Below, piece after piece: positions 1 to 8,699 of a stretch of DNA of 22,726 nucleotides (its first letter is position 1; each line of letters starts with the position of its first letter). The position numbers and the translations under genes are program-made. The notes under the pieces were generated by a model that was given only the letters and a program-made list of their open reading frames with translations, did no database searches and was not told the origin of the DNA. Origin of the DNA: Anaerolineales bacterium (GTDB lineage Bacteria > Chloroflexota > Anaerolineae > Anaerolineales > UBA4823); assembly GCA_016932955.1 (NCBI GenBank), contig JAFGBV010000237.1, forward strand, positions 1-22,726, in the 5' to 3' direction.

Positions 1-1
1 A

Positions 2-133
2 ACATATGCATGGATCGAATCCGTGTGTAGGGGGGTAGAAAGACTGTATGTGGAAGGTCTGATCAAAGGACCGATTTTGCACTTACAAGATTCTTGGGTT
101 GGTTTGTATCAAGTACCGCTATCGGGAAAATAA
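2..133 (+). CDS. C-terminal end of an unidentified protein (5' truncated by window edge)
   Basis: One frame is open from the window edge to a TAA at 131-133 and gives about 43 residues, including VERLYVEGLIKGPILHL and ending VPLSGK. The other two forward frames close within about 36 bases. The next gene starts 4 bases later (ATG 138), the tight spacing seen throughout this operon, so the stretch is probably the end of a real gene. The residues are not enough to name a family. From context it is likely another polysaccharide-biosynthesis gene, but that is inference. Confidence 0.5.
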   Translation, partial: TYAWIESVCRGVERLYVEGLIKGPILHLQDSWVGLYQVPLSGK

Positions 134-137
134 CAAT

Positions 138-1091
138 ATGACAAAAAAAATGCGTTTGGGTCTCATCGTAGATCCCGAATTCATTATCCTGAAGAAAAGC
201 GTTTCTGCAGTAACTTTGCCTTTAATCAGTGCTATGGTTCAAACTTTTGACACGCGGATCATTTATGATCAAGAGAGTTACGACCGGTTATGTGATGAGG
301 TTGACTTCTTGGTCTCCCTCGAGCCGCGCTGGGCGGCTCCGGTCTTGCGCTGGCGACGCAGTGGGCGGTTGCGCTTGAGTTTGCCACGTGTTCCCTGCTA
401 TGTAATGATGAGCGATCCGCATAGCGAGCAGTGGCGGGAACGTTATTTCTTACAGCAAGGGCTAGATTACATTCTGGGTTTATATTATTATCCCACTCTG
501 CATCACTTCAAAAACATAAACCCTGAGCAGTTGGTACACTTCCCTTGGTCGATTCCCGATGCATGGCTGGCTCGCCCACCGCTTGTCTATAGAGGTGCTG
601 TTGCGCCAGATGCCAAAATTATGATTTTTGGCGCCAGCGCTAGTGATGCTTACGATGTGCGCAACTGGTGTCGTCAGCAGCCCGGTGTGCAATCTTTTGA
701 GTATTCAGGTGTAGAGAATAAACAACTCACCGACGAGCAGTTCTACCAATGGCTGGGTGGTTTTGATGCTGCCATTGCTGCTGGCTCTGAATCGCCGCGT
801 TACCGTTTGACAACCCCCAAATACTTTGAGATCGCTGGGGCAGGTTGTTTGCTCTTTGCCCAAGTCACTGATGATCTAGAACGGCTAGGCTTTCAACATC
901 ACCAGAACTGCTTGATTTTTTCGCAGGAAAATTTCAATGAGTTGGCTCGGGAATACTTGCAAGCGCCTACCGATCCGTGCTGGCTGGAAATCCGGGGTAA
1001 TGGACTGGAGTTGATTCGAAGCCGCCACACCCAGCAGGTGCGTTTGGCAACTCTTGCCGAGCATGTTCGCGAGTGGTCGGGGAGGCGGTGA
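138..1091 (+). CDS. CgeB-like glycosyltransferase (GT1/GT4-type fold)
   Basis: A 317-aa cytoplasmic protein, predicted to transfer a sugar from a nucleotide donor during surface glycan assembly. The C-terminal part has the pattern of the CgeB / Glyco_trans_1_2 families: TPKYFEIAGAGCLLF, then DDLERLGF and a CLIFS segment. There the conserved region (E..A.G...L) contacts the donor nucleotide in homologues. The N-terminus (RLGLIVDPEF) begins a first Rossmann-like strand. ATG 138 was chosen over TTG 99 because it directly follows the preceding stop (131-133) and leaves a normal N-terminus; ATG 150 is a possible alternative. The end (1089-1091) is followed by a good Shine-Dalgarno and an ATG at 1093 that now leads into a broken gene. 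Donor and acceptor cannot be deduced. Confidence 0.7.
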   Translation: MTKKMRLGLIVDPEFIILKKSVSAVTLPLISAMVQTFDTRIIYDQESYDRLCDEVDFLVSLEPRWAAPVLRWRRSGRLRLSLPRVPCYVMMSDPHSEQWRERYFLQQGLDYILGLYYYPTLHHFKNINPEQLVHFPWSIPDAWLARPPLVYRGAVAPDAKIMIFGASASDAYDVRNWCRQQPGVQSFEYSGVENKQLTDEQFYQWLGGFDAAIAAGSESPRYRLTTPKYFEIAGAGCLLFAQVTDDLERLGFQHHQNCLIFSQENFNELAREYLQAPTDPCWLEIRGNGLELIRSRHTQQVRLATLAEHVREWSGRR

Positions 1092-1092
1092 A

Positions 1093-1301
1093 ATGACAAT
1101 AGGCCAGCCACTTACGGATAAAAACTTCTGGCACGCGCGCCAGGGTCAATTGTTCTGGCTGGTGAATACCCTCCATTTAGTGTAATAGCAGGAAATCCGG
1201 CAAAAATATTAAAACAGATTTCCCCAGAAAAGGTGATTCCCTCTGAACATCCACTAGATGATCTATTGAGGAATGGAAACAATTCTCGGGAGTATTTTTG
1301 A
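1093..1301 (+). pseudogene. Composite gene scar: gene start plus C-terminal fragment of a hexapeptide-repeat acyltransferase
   Basis: ATG 1093 has a GGAGG about 8 bases upstream, as a real gene would, but the frame ends after 31 codons at 1183-1188 (TAA TAG). From about 1131 another frame reads APGSIVLAGEYPPFSVIAG followed by NPAKILKQIS, and stops at 1299-1301. The motif PP(F/Y)SV(I/V)AGNPAK is the hallmark C-terminal end of left-handed beta-helix (hexapeptide) sugar O-acetyltransferases. The catalytic helix coils that should precede it are missing, and the two pieces lie in different frames. I read this as the two ends of one or two genes joined by an out-of-frame deletion. It is unlikely to make a functional enzyme. 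Confidence 0.7.
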
Positions 1302-1780
1302 TTTTTAGATCTCGCCCAATCGAAAAGATTGAAATGAAAGGTGGGTGGTACAGCAATGACACCGTATGGCGCATGACTCTGGACTTGAATCGCATTCTGT
1401 TGTATGGGCGCCTGGATGGCAGTATGGCCGATGCTCCGCAGCGGCAAATCTGGTCTCTTACGGACGCTTTGTTATGTGGGGAGGGCGAAGGTCCGTTAGC
1501 GCCAGAACCGCGTTGGCTGGGCGCTATTACCCTTTCTAATTCGTCACCAGCAGTAGATTGGGTTCATGCTGCGTTGATGGGCCTGGATCCGTTAAAAATC
1601 CCCCTGATAAAGAACGCTTTTGCTCAATTCCGTTGGCCACTCACCGATCCTGGGAGTGAAATAAAAATTTTTTACCAGGGTCAAGAATTGTCTCTATCAC
1701 AAGTAGTTGATCGGTTCGGCATTCAATGCAAACCACCGCGCGGTTGGGTTGGGCGTTGCGAGAGGTTTACCCCAAGATGA
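1298..1780 (+). pseudogene. N-terminally truncated DUF362-family protein
   Basis: The 160-residue frame (TTG 1298; first ATG 1334) matches only the C-terminal part of DUF362 proteins. It contains WYSNDTVWRMTLDLNRILLY, then LLCGEGEGPLAPEP, then SPAVDWVHAALMGLDPLKIP. Intact members have a sizeable N-terminal region before this, which is absent here. The family is usually described as of unknown function, sometimes fused to ferredoxin domains. The frame begins inside the end of the acyltransferase fragment, so both remnants meet at one recombination point near 1298. The stop (1778-1780) overlaps the next ATG as ATGA, so the original operon junction with the ATP-grasp gene survives. A short functional domain protein is possible but less likely. 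Confidence 0.65.
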
Positions 1781-2838
1781 TTGTTGGTATTCACCCTGAT
1801 TTAATAGGAAAAGAAAGTTATTCGGATAGGTGGGCGGAAGTTTTGCGTGCCCGTGGTGTTGAGGTGAGGCTTTTAAACCTGCTGGCTGCCGATGCTCTTC
1901 AGCAAGCGGCAACGTGCGATGGAATTATGTGGCGCTGGGCGCATAACCCGCAAGATAAGCAATCTGCTCAAAGAATCTTGTACACGATTGAGCACTACCT
2001 GAATATTCCGGTGTACCCCGACAGCCGCACTGCTTGGCATTATGATGAAAAAGTTGCCCAGTGTTACTTGCTGCAGGCTTTAGAAGCCCCGACGCCGGCA
2101 ACATGGTTGTTTTGGAAAAAAGAAGATGCCCTCAGGTGGGCCGAAACAGCGCCTTACCCGCTGGTATTTAAGCTCTCTTCTGGAGCAGGGTCATCTAATG
2201 TAGTAAAAGTGACTGACCGCCAAGAAGCCCGGCGTCTTATTGAGCCTTGCTTCGAGCGCGGAATTTTTCCATACACGTTGAACGAGTATCGTAAATCGGC
2301 GATTGTCCCGATCTCGAGATACCAAATGTTTCAGTTCTGGCGCCGCTTGAAGGACAGCGTGCGCTTTTTGATCAGAGCAGAGTACCCGGCGCTGCCCTCG
2401 CATACATTCTGGAAGCCAGAATTCGGCTATGCCTACTTTCAGGAATTCTTGTCGGACAATCATTTTGACACGCGAGTAACGGTTATTGGGGACCGGGCAT
2501 TTGCTTTTCGACGCATGAACCGGTCGGGCGATTTTCGAGCGTCAGGCAGCGGCTTGATTGAATTCGACCCCGCGTTGATCGATCCACGATGTTTGCAAAT
2601 CGCATTCCAGGTTTCCGAGCGCGGCAGGTTCCAGTCTATGGCATATGATTTTTTATATAAAGAGGGAGCACCGGTGATTTGCGAAATCAGCTACGCTTAT
2701 GCAGATTGGGCAGTACAAAAATGCCCAGGCCATTGGAAACCTGATTTAACCTGGCAAGAGGGGAATATGTGGCCGGAAGAAGCGCAAGCCGAAGATTTTA
2801 TTAAGAGAATTGAATCGCGCCAAAAGATCGATGCCTGA
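1777..2838 (+). CDS. ATP-grasp superfamily ligase (RimK/glutathione-synthetase-like)
   Basis: A 353-aa cytoplasmic enzyme predicted to activate a carboxylate with ATP and join it to an amine or other nucleophile. Visible ATP-grasp elements are PLVFKLSSGAGSSNV (K132 and the flexible Gly/Ser loop, 129-142), a DTRVTVIGDRAFAFRR strand pair (231-246), FRASGSG (253-259), and the metal-binding D291 and ICEIS (E303; S305 where many members have Asn). ATG 1777 is chosen because it overlaps the upstream stop as ATGA, indicating translational coupling, and the sequence MIVGIHPD starts a Rossmann-like strand. The gene end overlaps the next start by 8 bases. In this locus it may amidate or attach an amino-acid substituent to a sugar acid; that role is inference. 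Confidence 0.75.
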   Translation: MIVGIHPDLIGKESYSDRWAEVLRARGVEVRLLNLLAADALQQAATCDGIMWRWAHNPQDKQSAQRILYTIEHYLNIPVYPDSRTAWHYDEKVAQCYLLQALEAPTPATWLFWKKEDALRWAETAPYPLVFKLSSGAGSSNVVKVTDRQEARRLIEPCFERGIFPYTLNEYRKSAIVPISRYQMFQFWRRLKDSVRFLIRAEYPALPSHTFWKPEFGYAYFQEFLSDNHFDTRVTVIGDRAFAFRRMNRSGDFRASGSGLIEFDPALIDPRCLQIAFQVSERGRFQSMAYDFLYKEGAPVICEISYAYADWAVQKCPGHWKPDLTWQEGNMWPEEAQAEDFIKRIESRQKIDA

Positions 2839-4177
2839 AAAACCTCTTCACATCGGATTTTTGACCAACGAATATATTATCCCGCCAAACAAACTGGCAG
2901 GGGGACTGGCAACATATATCCAAAAAGTGGGGCGAGAACTGGTTTCGCGAGGGCACCATGTTTCCGTGTTTTATTTATCCGAACGTAATTATGAATGGGA
3001 AGATCAGGGGGTTAAGATTTATGAGGTGGATATTCGCGGTGGAGGAATAAAGTTTTTAGGAATCAGGTTGTTATTAGAGAGGTTCTTTACTCCAATAATA
3101 GTGCTCGCGAATATATCTGATTGGTCAAACAGGCTGGCTAAGAAGGTCTGGCAGGTTAATGCGATAACACCCCTGGATATTGCTCAGGTTCCGTCTTGGG
3201 AATGCCCTGGCATTGCTTTGATCCGTAACGGCGTTTTTCCTCTGGTTTGCAGAATTTCCAGTATTTGGGCTTTATACCGCAATGCGCAGGGCTTAAAGAA
3301 CAGCCTGTCAACTGCTATTTACAAATGGTATGAGATCTATCAAGTTGAACAGTCCGATGGAGTTTATTCCCCCAGCCATTTAACAGCCTGGTATTTATCC
3401 CAACTTTCCTCTATCCAACCGCGTATAATCAATACTCCCTTTCCTGGGATTGTAGAAGGGTTGGACGACTCATTTTATTTAGATAATTTATCAGGAAAGA
3501 AGTATCTCTTATATTTCGGTACACTGAAACGGTTAAAGGGAATACAAGTTGTCTCTCGGGCTATCTCCCATATTTTGTCTGATTTCCCCGATATTCATTT
3601 TGTGTTTATCGGTGAAACTGCCATGGCAGATAATGATTGTACGTTTGCCGAACAGGTATTTATTGAAAACGATTCGTTTCATACGAATATTCACTATTAT
3701 CCTTCTCTTCCAAAAGAATTGCTTTTCCCGGTCGTAAAAAACGCTTATGGCATTTTAATCCCCTCGTTATTCGAAAATTACTCCAATGCATGTCTTGAGG
3801 CCCAGCAATTCGGAAGGATTGTTATCGGAACGAGAGGCACAAGTCTACAGGAGGTGATCGAGGATGATGAGACTGGTTTTCTGGTTGAAAGAAATAATGT
3901 GGAAAGCCTCGTTGAAGGGATTAGAAGGCTTTTGCTCTTATCACCTCAGCAGAAACGCGAGATGGAAAGCAAAATTCATGATCATGTCGAAAGTATGTTA
4001 TCTCAGGATAGGGTCGGCGAACTGATCAGTTATTACCGAGAGGTTATTCGTGCTTTTGAGCCGAATAGAAAAAAGAACAAAAACAGTTTGTTAAACCTGC
4101 TGCTTTTTGATGATCCTGAAACTAGTTTCTGCGGCCTGATCCTGAATAGATTGGCAAAAAATCGGCGTTCAAGATGA
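2831..4177 (+). CDS. GT4-family glycosyltransferase
   Basis: A 448-aa cytoplasmic GT-B enzyme. The N-terminal domain has the acceptor-side glycine loop in LAGGLATYIQKVGRELVSRG. The C-terminal domain has YLLYFGTLKRLKGIQVV and the donor-binding EX7E region SLFENYSNACLEAQQFG, followed by the family-typical GT(R)GTSLQEVIEDDETGFLV. ATG 2831 is preferred to TTG 2810 because the N-terminus then reads MPEKPLHIGFLTNEY and overlaps the ATP-grasp gene by only 8 bases. The gene is clearly more AT-rich than the later part of the locus (long A/T-rich runs around 3480-3760), consistent with acquisition from elsewhere. Substrates are unknown. Confidence 0.85.
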   Translation: MPEKPLHIGFLTNEYIIPPNKLAGGLATYIQKVGRELVSRGHHVSVFYLSERNYEWEDQGVKIYEVDIRGGGIKFLGIRLLLERFFTPIIVLANISDWSNRLAKKVWQVNAITPLDIAQVPSWECPGIALIRNGVFPLVCRISSIWALYRNAQGLKNSLSTAIYKWYEIYQVEQSDGVYSPSHLTAWYLSQLSSIQPRIINTPFPGIVEGLDDSFYLDNLSGKKYLLYFGTLKRLKGIQVVSRAISHILSDFPDIHFVFIGETAMADNDCTFAEQVFIENDSFHTNIHYYPSLPKELLFPVVKNAYGILIPSLFENYSNACLEAQQFGRIVIGTRGTSLQEVIEDDETGFLVERNNVESLVEGIRRLLLLSPQQKREMESKIHDHVESMLSQDRVGELISYYREVIRAFEPNRKKNKNSLLNLLLFDDPETSFCGLILNRLAKNRRSR

Positions 4178-4290
4178 GTAAAGAAAAGTTTGATTCCTGC
4201 TTTAGTGACCTGGGGTATTTGGATGAAAATAACTTTCTGTTCGCATAATCAGCCTAATGATGCCTGTGTTGCAAAAGGCAGTGCCCGCAA

Positions 4291-5430
4291 ATGAAACTAG
4301 CCTATGTTTCAGTTTTTGACCCGTCTGACATTCATGCCTGGTCTGGCACGGGCACTCATATTCTTGGTGCGTTGCAAAGCCGCGCTTTTCAGATAAAAAC
4401 CATTGGGGGTCTAAAATATACATATGATTTTATCTATAAGGCGAAAGAAGTACTGTATCCTAGGATATTCTCCCAAACATATAAAATGCTTTGGGACCCC
4501 ATACTTCTCAAACAATTCGCGCTTCAGGTGGAAAGAGAACTTGCGTTTGTTGATTATGATGTTGTCTTTAGCATTTGGTCAAACCCTATTGCCTACTTGC
4601 GGATCAACAAGCCAATTGTCTTTTGGGGTGATGCGACCTTTGCTGGCCTGACAAATTTTCACCCTGGTTATCGTAACCTTTGCGCTGAAACCGTTCATTA
4701 TGGAAACCGGGCAGAGCAATTGGCTTTATCAAAATGCCGGTTGGCCATCTACAGTTCAGAATGGGCGGCGGACACGGCTATCCAGTGTTATAAAGTTGAC
4801 CCAGCGAAGGTAAAAGTGGTGCCCTTTGGTGCAAATATTGACAGTAATCGGGATCTTGATGCTATCCGAGATATCTTGTCTAAGAAGGTATTTGACACGT
4901 GTGTTTTGCTGCTGGTTGGTACTGATTGGTATTGGAAGGGAGCGGATATTGCTGCCGCGATCACTGAACTACTAAACGAAAGAGGCGTAAAAACAGAATT
5001 GCACATCGTTGGGTGTACCCTTTCGAACGATCCGCCCGATTTTGTTAAGCTGCATGGTTTTGTTTCCAAGAAAACCACACAAGGCAGGCAGCTACTAGAT
5101 GACCTGTTTTCGCAAGCGCACTTTTTTATTCTGCCAACCAGGGCGGATTGCACCCCGATTGTTTTTTCGGAATCCTGCTCGTTTGGGCTGCCGGTTCTAA
5201 CGACCAATGTGGGTGGAATTCCTACGGTAATCCGGGATGGAAAGAACGGTTTTACTTTTGGTTTGGGTGAAGGCCCAGAAGCGTACTGCGAGGTGATCGA
5301 GAGGCTCTGGTCCTCGCGAGAGGCTTATGAGCAGTTAGCCCTGTCTGCGTTTACCGAGTACGCCGAACGGTTGAATTGGGACACGGCCGGCAAAAAGGCG
5401 TATGAACTAATCCGGGAGTGTTGTGGATAA
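4291..5430 (+). CDS. GT4-family glycosyltransferase
   Basis: A 379-aa GT-B glycosyltransferase. Near the N-terminus GTGTHILGAL is the glycine-rich acceptor-side loop. The C-terminal half has LLLVGTDWYWKGADIA (start of the second Rossmann domain) and LPTRADCTPIVFSE. In that motif the first acidic residue of the EX7E pair is Asp, a variant common in this subgroup. GLPVLTTNVGGIPTVIRDG follows. It is separated from the previous gene by 113 bases, the largest gap in this part of the operon, which contains two overlapping mini-frames (see findings). It probably adds one sugar of the repeat unit; donor unknown. Confidence 0.85.
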   Translation: MKLAYVSVFDPSDIHAWSGTGTHILGALQSRAFQIKTIGGLKYTYDFIYKAKEVLYPRIFSQTYKMLWDPILLKQFALQVERELAFVDYDVVFSIWSNPIAYLRINKPIVFWGDATFAGLTNFHPGYRNLCAETVHYGNRAEQLALSKCRLAIYSSEWAADTAIQCYKVDPAKVKVVPFGANIDSNRDLDAIRDILSKKVFDTCVLLLVGTDWYWKGADIAAAITELLNERGVKTELHIVGCTLSNDPPDFVKLHGFVSKKTTQGRQLLDDLFSQAHFFILPTRADCTPIVFSESCSFGLPVLTTNVGGIPTVIRDGKNGFTFGLGEGPEAYCEVIERLWSSREAYEQLALSAFTEYAERLNWDTAGKKAYELIRECCG

Positions 5431-5445
5431 AACCACAGGCAAGGC

Positions 5446-6210
5446 ATGAACGATATCACCGCGGTGGTGCTGACGAAGGATGAAGAGGCTTATATTGCCG
5501 ATTGCCTGCAAAGCCTGCAATGGTGCGATCAGGTGATCGTGCTGGATTCGCTGAGCAGCGATCGCACGGTAGAGATTGCCCGGCAGCATGGCGCGCAGGT
5601 AGCGCAGCGCCCGTTCACCAATTTTGCCGATCAGCGCAATGCGGGCATTGAGCTGGTTGAGAGCGAATGGGTTTTGTTCGTGGATGCGGATGAGCGCGTC
5701 TCGCCAGAACTGGCTGCAGAAATTTTAACCATGCTGGACAACCAGGATTATGCGGGATTCTGGATACCGACCCATAATTATCAAATGGGTAAGCTCATCC
5801 TGCATGCCGGCTTCTACCCGGATTATCATTTAAGGCTCTTCCGGAAAGAAAAGGGGGCCTACGATCCATCACAAAAAGTGCACGAAAAAGTAATCCTGGA
5901 TGGGGATGCGGGGTATCTTATCAACCCTTTGATCCATCTCAGTTGCAATACCTGGTCAGAATTTACGGATCATCAAAAACATTGGGCTCAACTCAAAGCA
6001 GAAGTGGCTTATGAGCGTGGCGTGAAACCGTGGCCGCATATTGTTGCCGGCCCCATCTTGGAATTTTGGCGAAGGTACGTTCGGCTTCAGGGGTATCGCG
6101 ACGGTTGGCACGGCTTGCGTTTGAGTGGCATATTCGCTTACTATCTTTTTGTGACGTACGTGAATCTCTACAAACTTCAGCGAACTCAGTTCAGGGCAGG
6201 TAAGTCTTGA
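5446..6210 (+). CDS. GT2-family glycosyltransferase, WaaE/KdtX-like
   Basis: A 254-aa GT-A enzyme of family 2. It begins with the classical ITAVVLTKDEE nucleotide-binding strand and continues with VIVLDSLSSDRT (residues 30-41). The metal-binding DXD lies in FVDADER (D80, D82). HLRLFRKE and VHEKV follow, typical of the WaaE/KdtX lipopolysaccharide-core beta-glucosyltransferase subgroup. The C-terminus has one hydrophobic stretch (about 225-242) that could associate with the membrane. ATG 5446 has a purine-rich AGGCAAGG just upstream. The stop overlaps the next gene's TTG as TTGA. Which sugar is added is not clear; glucose or a related hexose would fit the subgroup. Confidence 0.85.
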   Translation: MNDITAVVLTKDEEAYIADCLQSLQWCDQVIVLDSLSSDRTVEIARQHGAQVAQRPFTNFADQRNAGIELVESEWVLFVDADERVSPELAAEILTMLDNQDYAGFWIPTHNYQMGKLILHAGFYPDYHLRLFRKEKGAYDPSQKVHEKVILDGDAGYLINPLIHLSCNTWSEFTDHQKHWAQLKAEVAYERGVKPWPHIVAGPILEFWRRYVRLQGYRDGWHGLRLSGIFAYYLFVTYVNLYKLQRTQFRAGKS

Positions 6211-8699
6211 TTCCTACCAAAGGCTTGATGAAGATCCTGTTGGTTGTTCTGGTCGTTGGCCTGCTGTTGGTAGTGTATGCCCAACAAGCCCGCGCACAGT
6301 CGGGCGCGTCCTGCCAACAAGTCGTTGAGTATCTTGATCTGGATGCGGATGGACAACCCGAAGCGATGGTGCTGGCCTGCCAATTTTCCCCAGATACGAA
6401 TGATCAACTGACGATTTATAAAAATTCGGGAAATTTGTCGGCGTATATTCCCTGGCAGGAAAACATCGCTTATGAGGACGAGACCTGGGTGTTTGACCAC
6501 GGATCGCAAGGCAAAGCCAGTCTGATCATCCATTTTAGAGAAGATGGCTCCGCGTTGGTTGCCGAGATCTATGATGATCGAGATCAGGATGGGGAAGTGC
6601 TTTATGAGATCAACGACGGACAGGTGGTTGTTACCGAAATCCCGTATTGGACGGTTCGGGTAGTGGCTGCAGATGGCTGGTGGATGAAAGAGAATGAACT
6701 TAACTACAACCTGCATATTTCTATTGATGGGCCTGTAGAAGGGATGTTCATGAGTTCGCCATATCTCTACGTTATGGCGACGGATGGGAAAGCAGATGTT
6801 GAAATCCAAATCTACGATCAAAACCACAATGGGCGGCCGGAATTTGACAAACGCAAGGTGCTGACGCCATTTTTACAGGAGTCTGTAGGCCTTCAGGCGC
6901 AGATGATGGCGAATTGGGCGGATAATGAGTTGCCCATCAGTGGGGGGTTCACTCTGTGGCCCTACTTGGACCTGGCGCACGATCAAGACGGTGGTAGCGG
7001 GGTTGGAAAAGGCTACTTCAGCACCCCGCCTCCGATCAAGTTCTCGCCAGGCACTGGCCGCATTGAAGCGGTGAGTGAGTTTGTCGCCTCGCGTGGTGGT
7101 GAGCACAATTGTTTTATATACAGCGCTACGGACTGGTTTGTGGGTGAGGTCAACCGGGCTGATTTTGAGAACCCGTTTTGCTTTTATGATCTGGCGGAGG
7201 ACAATGACCGTGTTCCTGAATTGCAGGTTCGCGTCTCATATTGGTTTCCCCATAACAGGAGCTTTTTGGGTGGTGCGGCTGCTGGTCCATACGAGGCGAT
7301 CCGGTATTCTTGGGATCAGGAGAATTCGCAAACCTGGCGCTACGCGGTTGGCCTGGTTGGACGGCATTTGATCGATACTGTTGTGACCCTGGCCGATCTG
7401 CAGGTGCTCACGATCCCATATGATGATTTGCCGGCCTGGGTTATAGAACGTACCTGGGATATGGCTGTGTTTTCTGAGTTTACCGGCATTTCGTACTTTA
7501 CGAGCGAGGGAAATTATAGCGTCAGCTACCCAGAAGGAACCGAGTTTTCCGAATATTTCATGGGCCGTTCTGAGTATATGCCTTTGCCCGATTATGCGCC
7601 AGATGTAAATTTCAAGATGGAATGGGCGATGGATCATATGAGCCAGCCCTACCTGTACTTCAGCCCGGTAGATTATCGTCTCCATCTGCGTGGTGCAACA
7701 GGGGGGGCGTGGAATTTAGGCGAGGAAAATACGATCCGCTACGCCAATTTAGACGGCGATACTTATCTGGATCAATGGCAAGAAGAACGTGATGGTATCT
7801 TGGTGCAGGAACTGAACTATGCTCAGGGGTTTTTCGTGTATGGCGGAAATGACTGTGTAACATTGAAGATGGCCGAACCCCAATTTGCCTTATTTGAGGC
7901 ATTACCTCCCACTAACTATGCTGAATGGCAGGCTCTCGGTCAGAAATTACAAGCAAACAGCCCTGCCTTTGCGCCAGGGGATTTTACGGCCATGATGGCA
8001 CAGTTCGATGGCCAGGAACTGCATATATCTTCAGCATTGTTACGCGGCTACCGGCCTACGACCGACGGTTTCCGTTTTATCCTGGCACTAGGGCCAGGTT
8101 TTGTAAGCGTAGGGCCAGACTGGCTGAACCTGGCTGATACCCTGCCCGGCGAATACCTGGTGACCTACGATGGCGAGTTTGGTCTGCAGCCGCTCACTCC
8201 TGTTGCGCTACGTCTGGAGCCAGCTTTCACTGAAACCCAGGCGCTGCCGGAAGTCGCATTGCAGCCTGGGGAGGTGCCTTTCCGCCTGTACAATGATGGA
8301 TTGGAAGACTCCCACGAAGTGCTGGTGGACCTCTCCGTCAGCCAGGGTGGCGAGGTGCTCTACGAATCGGGGCCGCTCACCGTGACGGTGTATGGCGGCG
8401 AATCCATGCTGCTCAGTTTCCCCTGGGCGCCAGATGCGCCCGGCGAGTGGCAGTTGAGCGCTGAGGCCAGTTGGGTAGACGCGCCTTCGGCACCGGTGGC
8501 TGTCTCCAGTCCAATCCTTCATGTGGCGCCGGCTCAGCAACTCAGCATGGAGCAAACCCTGGGTGCTTTTGGGTTGCTTGAATCGTGGCAGACGGTCTTG
8601 CTGATGTTGGTCATGATCCTGGCTGCGGCAACCGTCACTGGGCTCACTTTTTGCAGTTTTCTTGCAAAGGGCACCGCACAAGAGGAGCAAAAATGGTGA
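6207..8699 (+). CDS. Large secreted, C-terminally membrane-anchored protein with Ca-binding-like loops
   Basis: An 830-aa protein of no family I can name. A signal peptide spans about residues 1-30 (ILLVVLVVGLLLVVYAQQARA, likely cleaved near ARA/QS). Three DxDxDG-type loops follow: DLDADG (D44), DRDQDG (from D124) and DQNHNG (from D204). They are spaced exactly 80 residues apart and resemble EF-hand, dockerin or FG-GAP calcium loops; another, NLDGDTYLDQ, lies near residue 515. Around 675-770 is an Ig-like CARDB-type segment (VPFRLYNDGLEDSHEVLVDL). A transmembrane helix near the C-terminus (about 797-820) is followed by a short charged tail, so the bulk lies outside the cell. TTG 6207 overlaps the previous stop and has AGGTAAG upstream; ATG 6228 is an equally possible start. 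The role may be glycan binding or a glycosylated surface substrate. Confidence 0.7.
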   Translation: MIPTKGLMKILLVVLVVGLLLVVYAQQARAQSGASCQQVVEYLDLDADGQPEAMVLACQFSPDTNDQLTIYKNSGNLSAYIPWQENIAYEDETWVFDHGSQGKASLIIHFREDGSALVAEIYDDRDQDGEVLYEINDGQVVVTEIPYWTVRVVAADGWWMKENELNYNLHISIDGPVEGMFMSSPYLYVMATDGKADVEIQIYDQNHNGRPEFDKRKVLTPFLQESVGLQAQMMANWADNELPISGGFTLWPYLDLAHDQDGGSGVGKGYFSTPPPIKFSPGTGRIEAVSEFVASRGGEHNCFIYSATDWFVGEVNRADFENPFCFYDLAEDNDRVPELQVRVSYWFPHNRSFLGGAAAGPYEAIRYSWDQENSQTWRYAVGLVGRHLIDTVVTLADLQVLTIPYDDLPAWVIERTWDMAVFSEFTGISYFTSEGNYSVSYPEGTEFSEYFMGRSEYMPLPDYAPDVNFKMEWAMDHMSQPYLYFSPVDYRLHLRGATGGAWNLGEENTIRYANLDGDTYLDQWQEERDGILVQELNYAQGFFVYGGNDCVTLKMAEPQFALFEALPPTNYAEWQALGQKLQANSPAFAPGDFTAMMAQFDGQELHISSALLRGYRPTTDGFRFILALGPGFVSVGPDWLNLADTLPGEYLVTYDGEFGLQPLTPVALRLEPAFTETQALPEVALQPGEVPFRLYNDGLEDSHEVLVDLSVSQGGEVLYESGPLTVTVYGGESMLLSFPWAPDAPGEWQLSAEASWVDAPSAPVAVSSPILHVAPAQQLSMEQTLGAFGLLESWQTVLLMLVMILAAATVTGLTFCSFLAKGTAQEEQKW

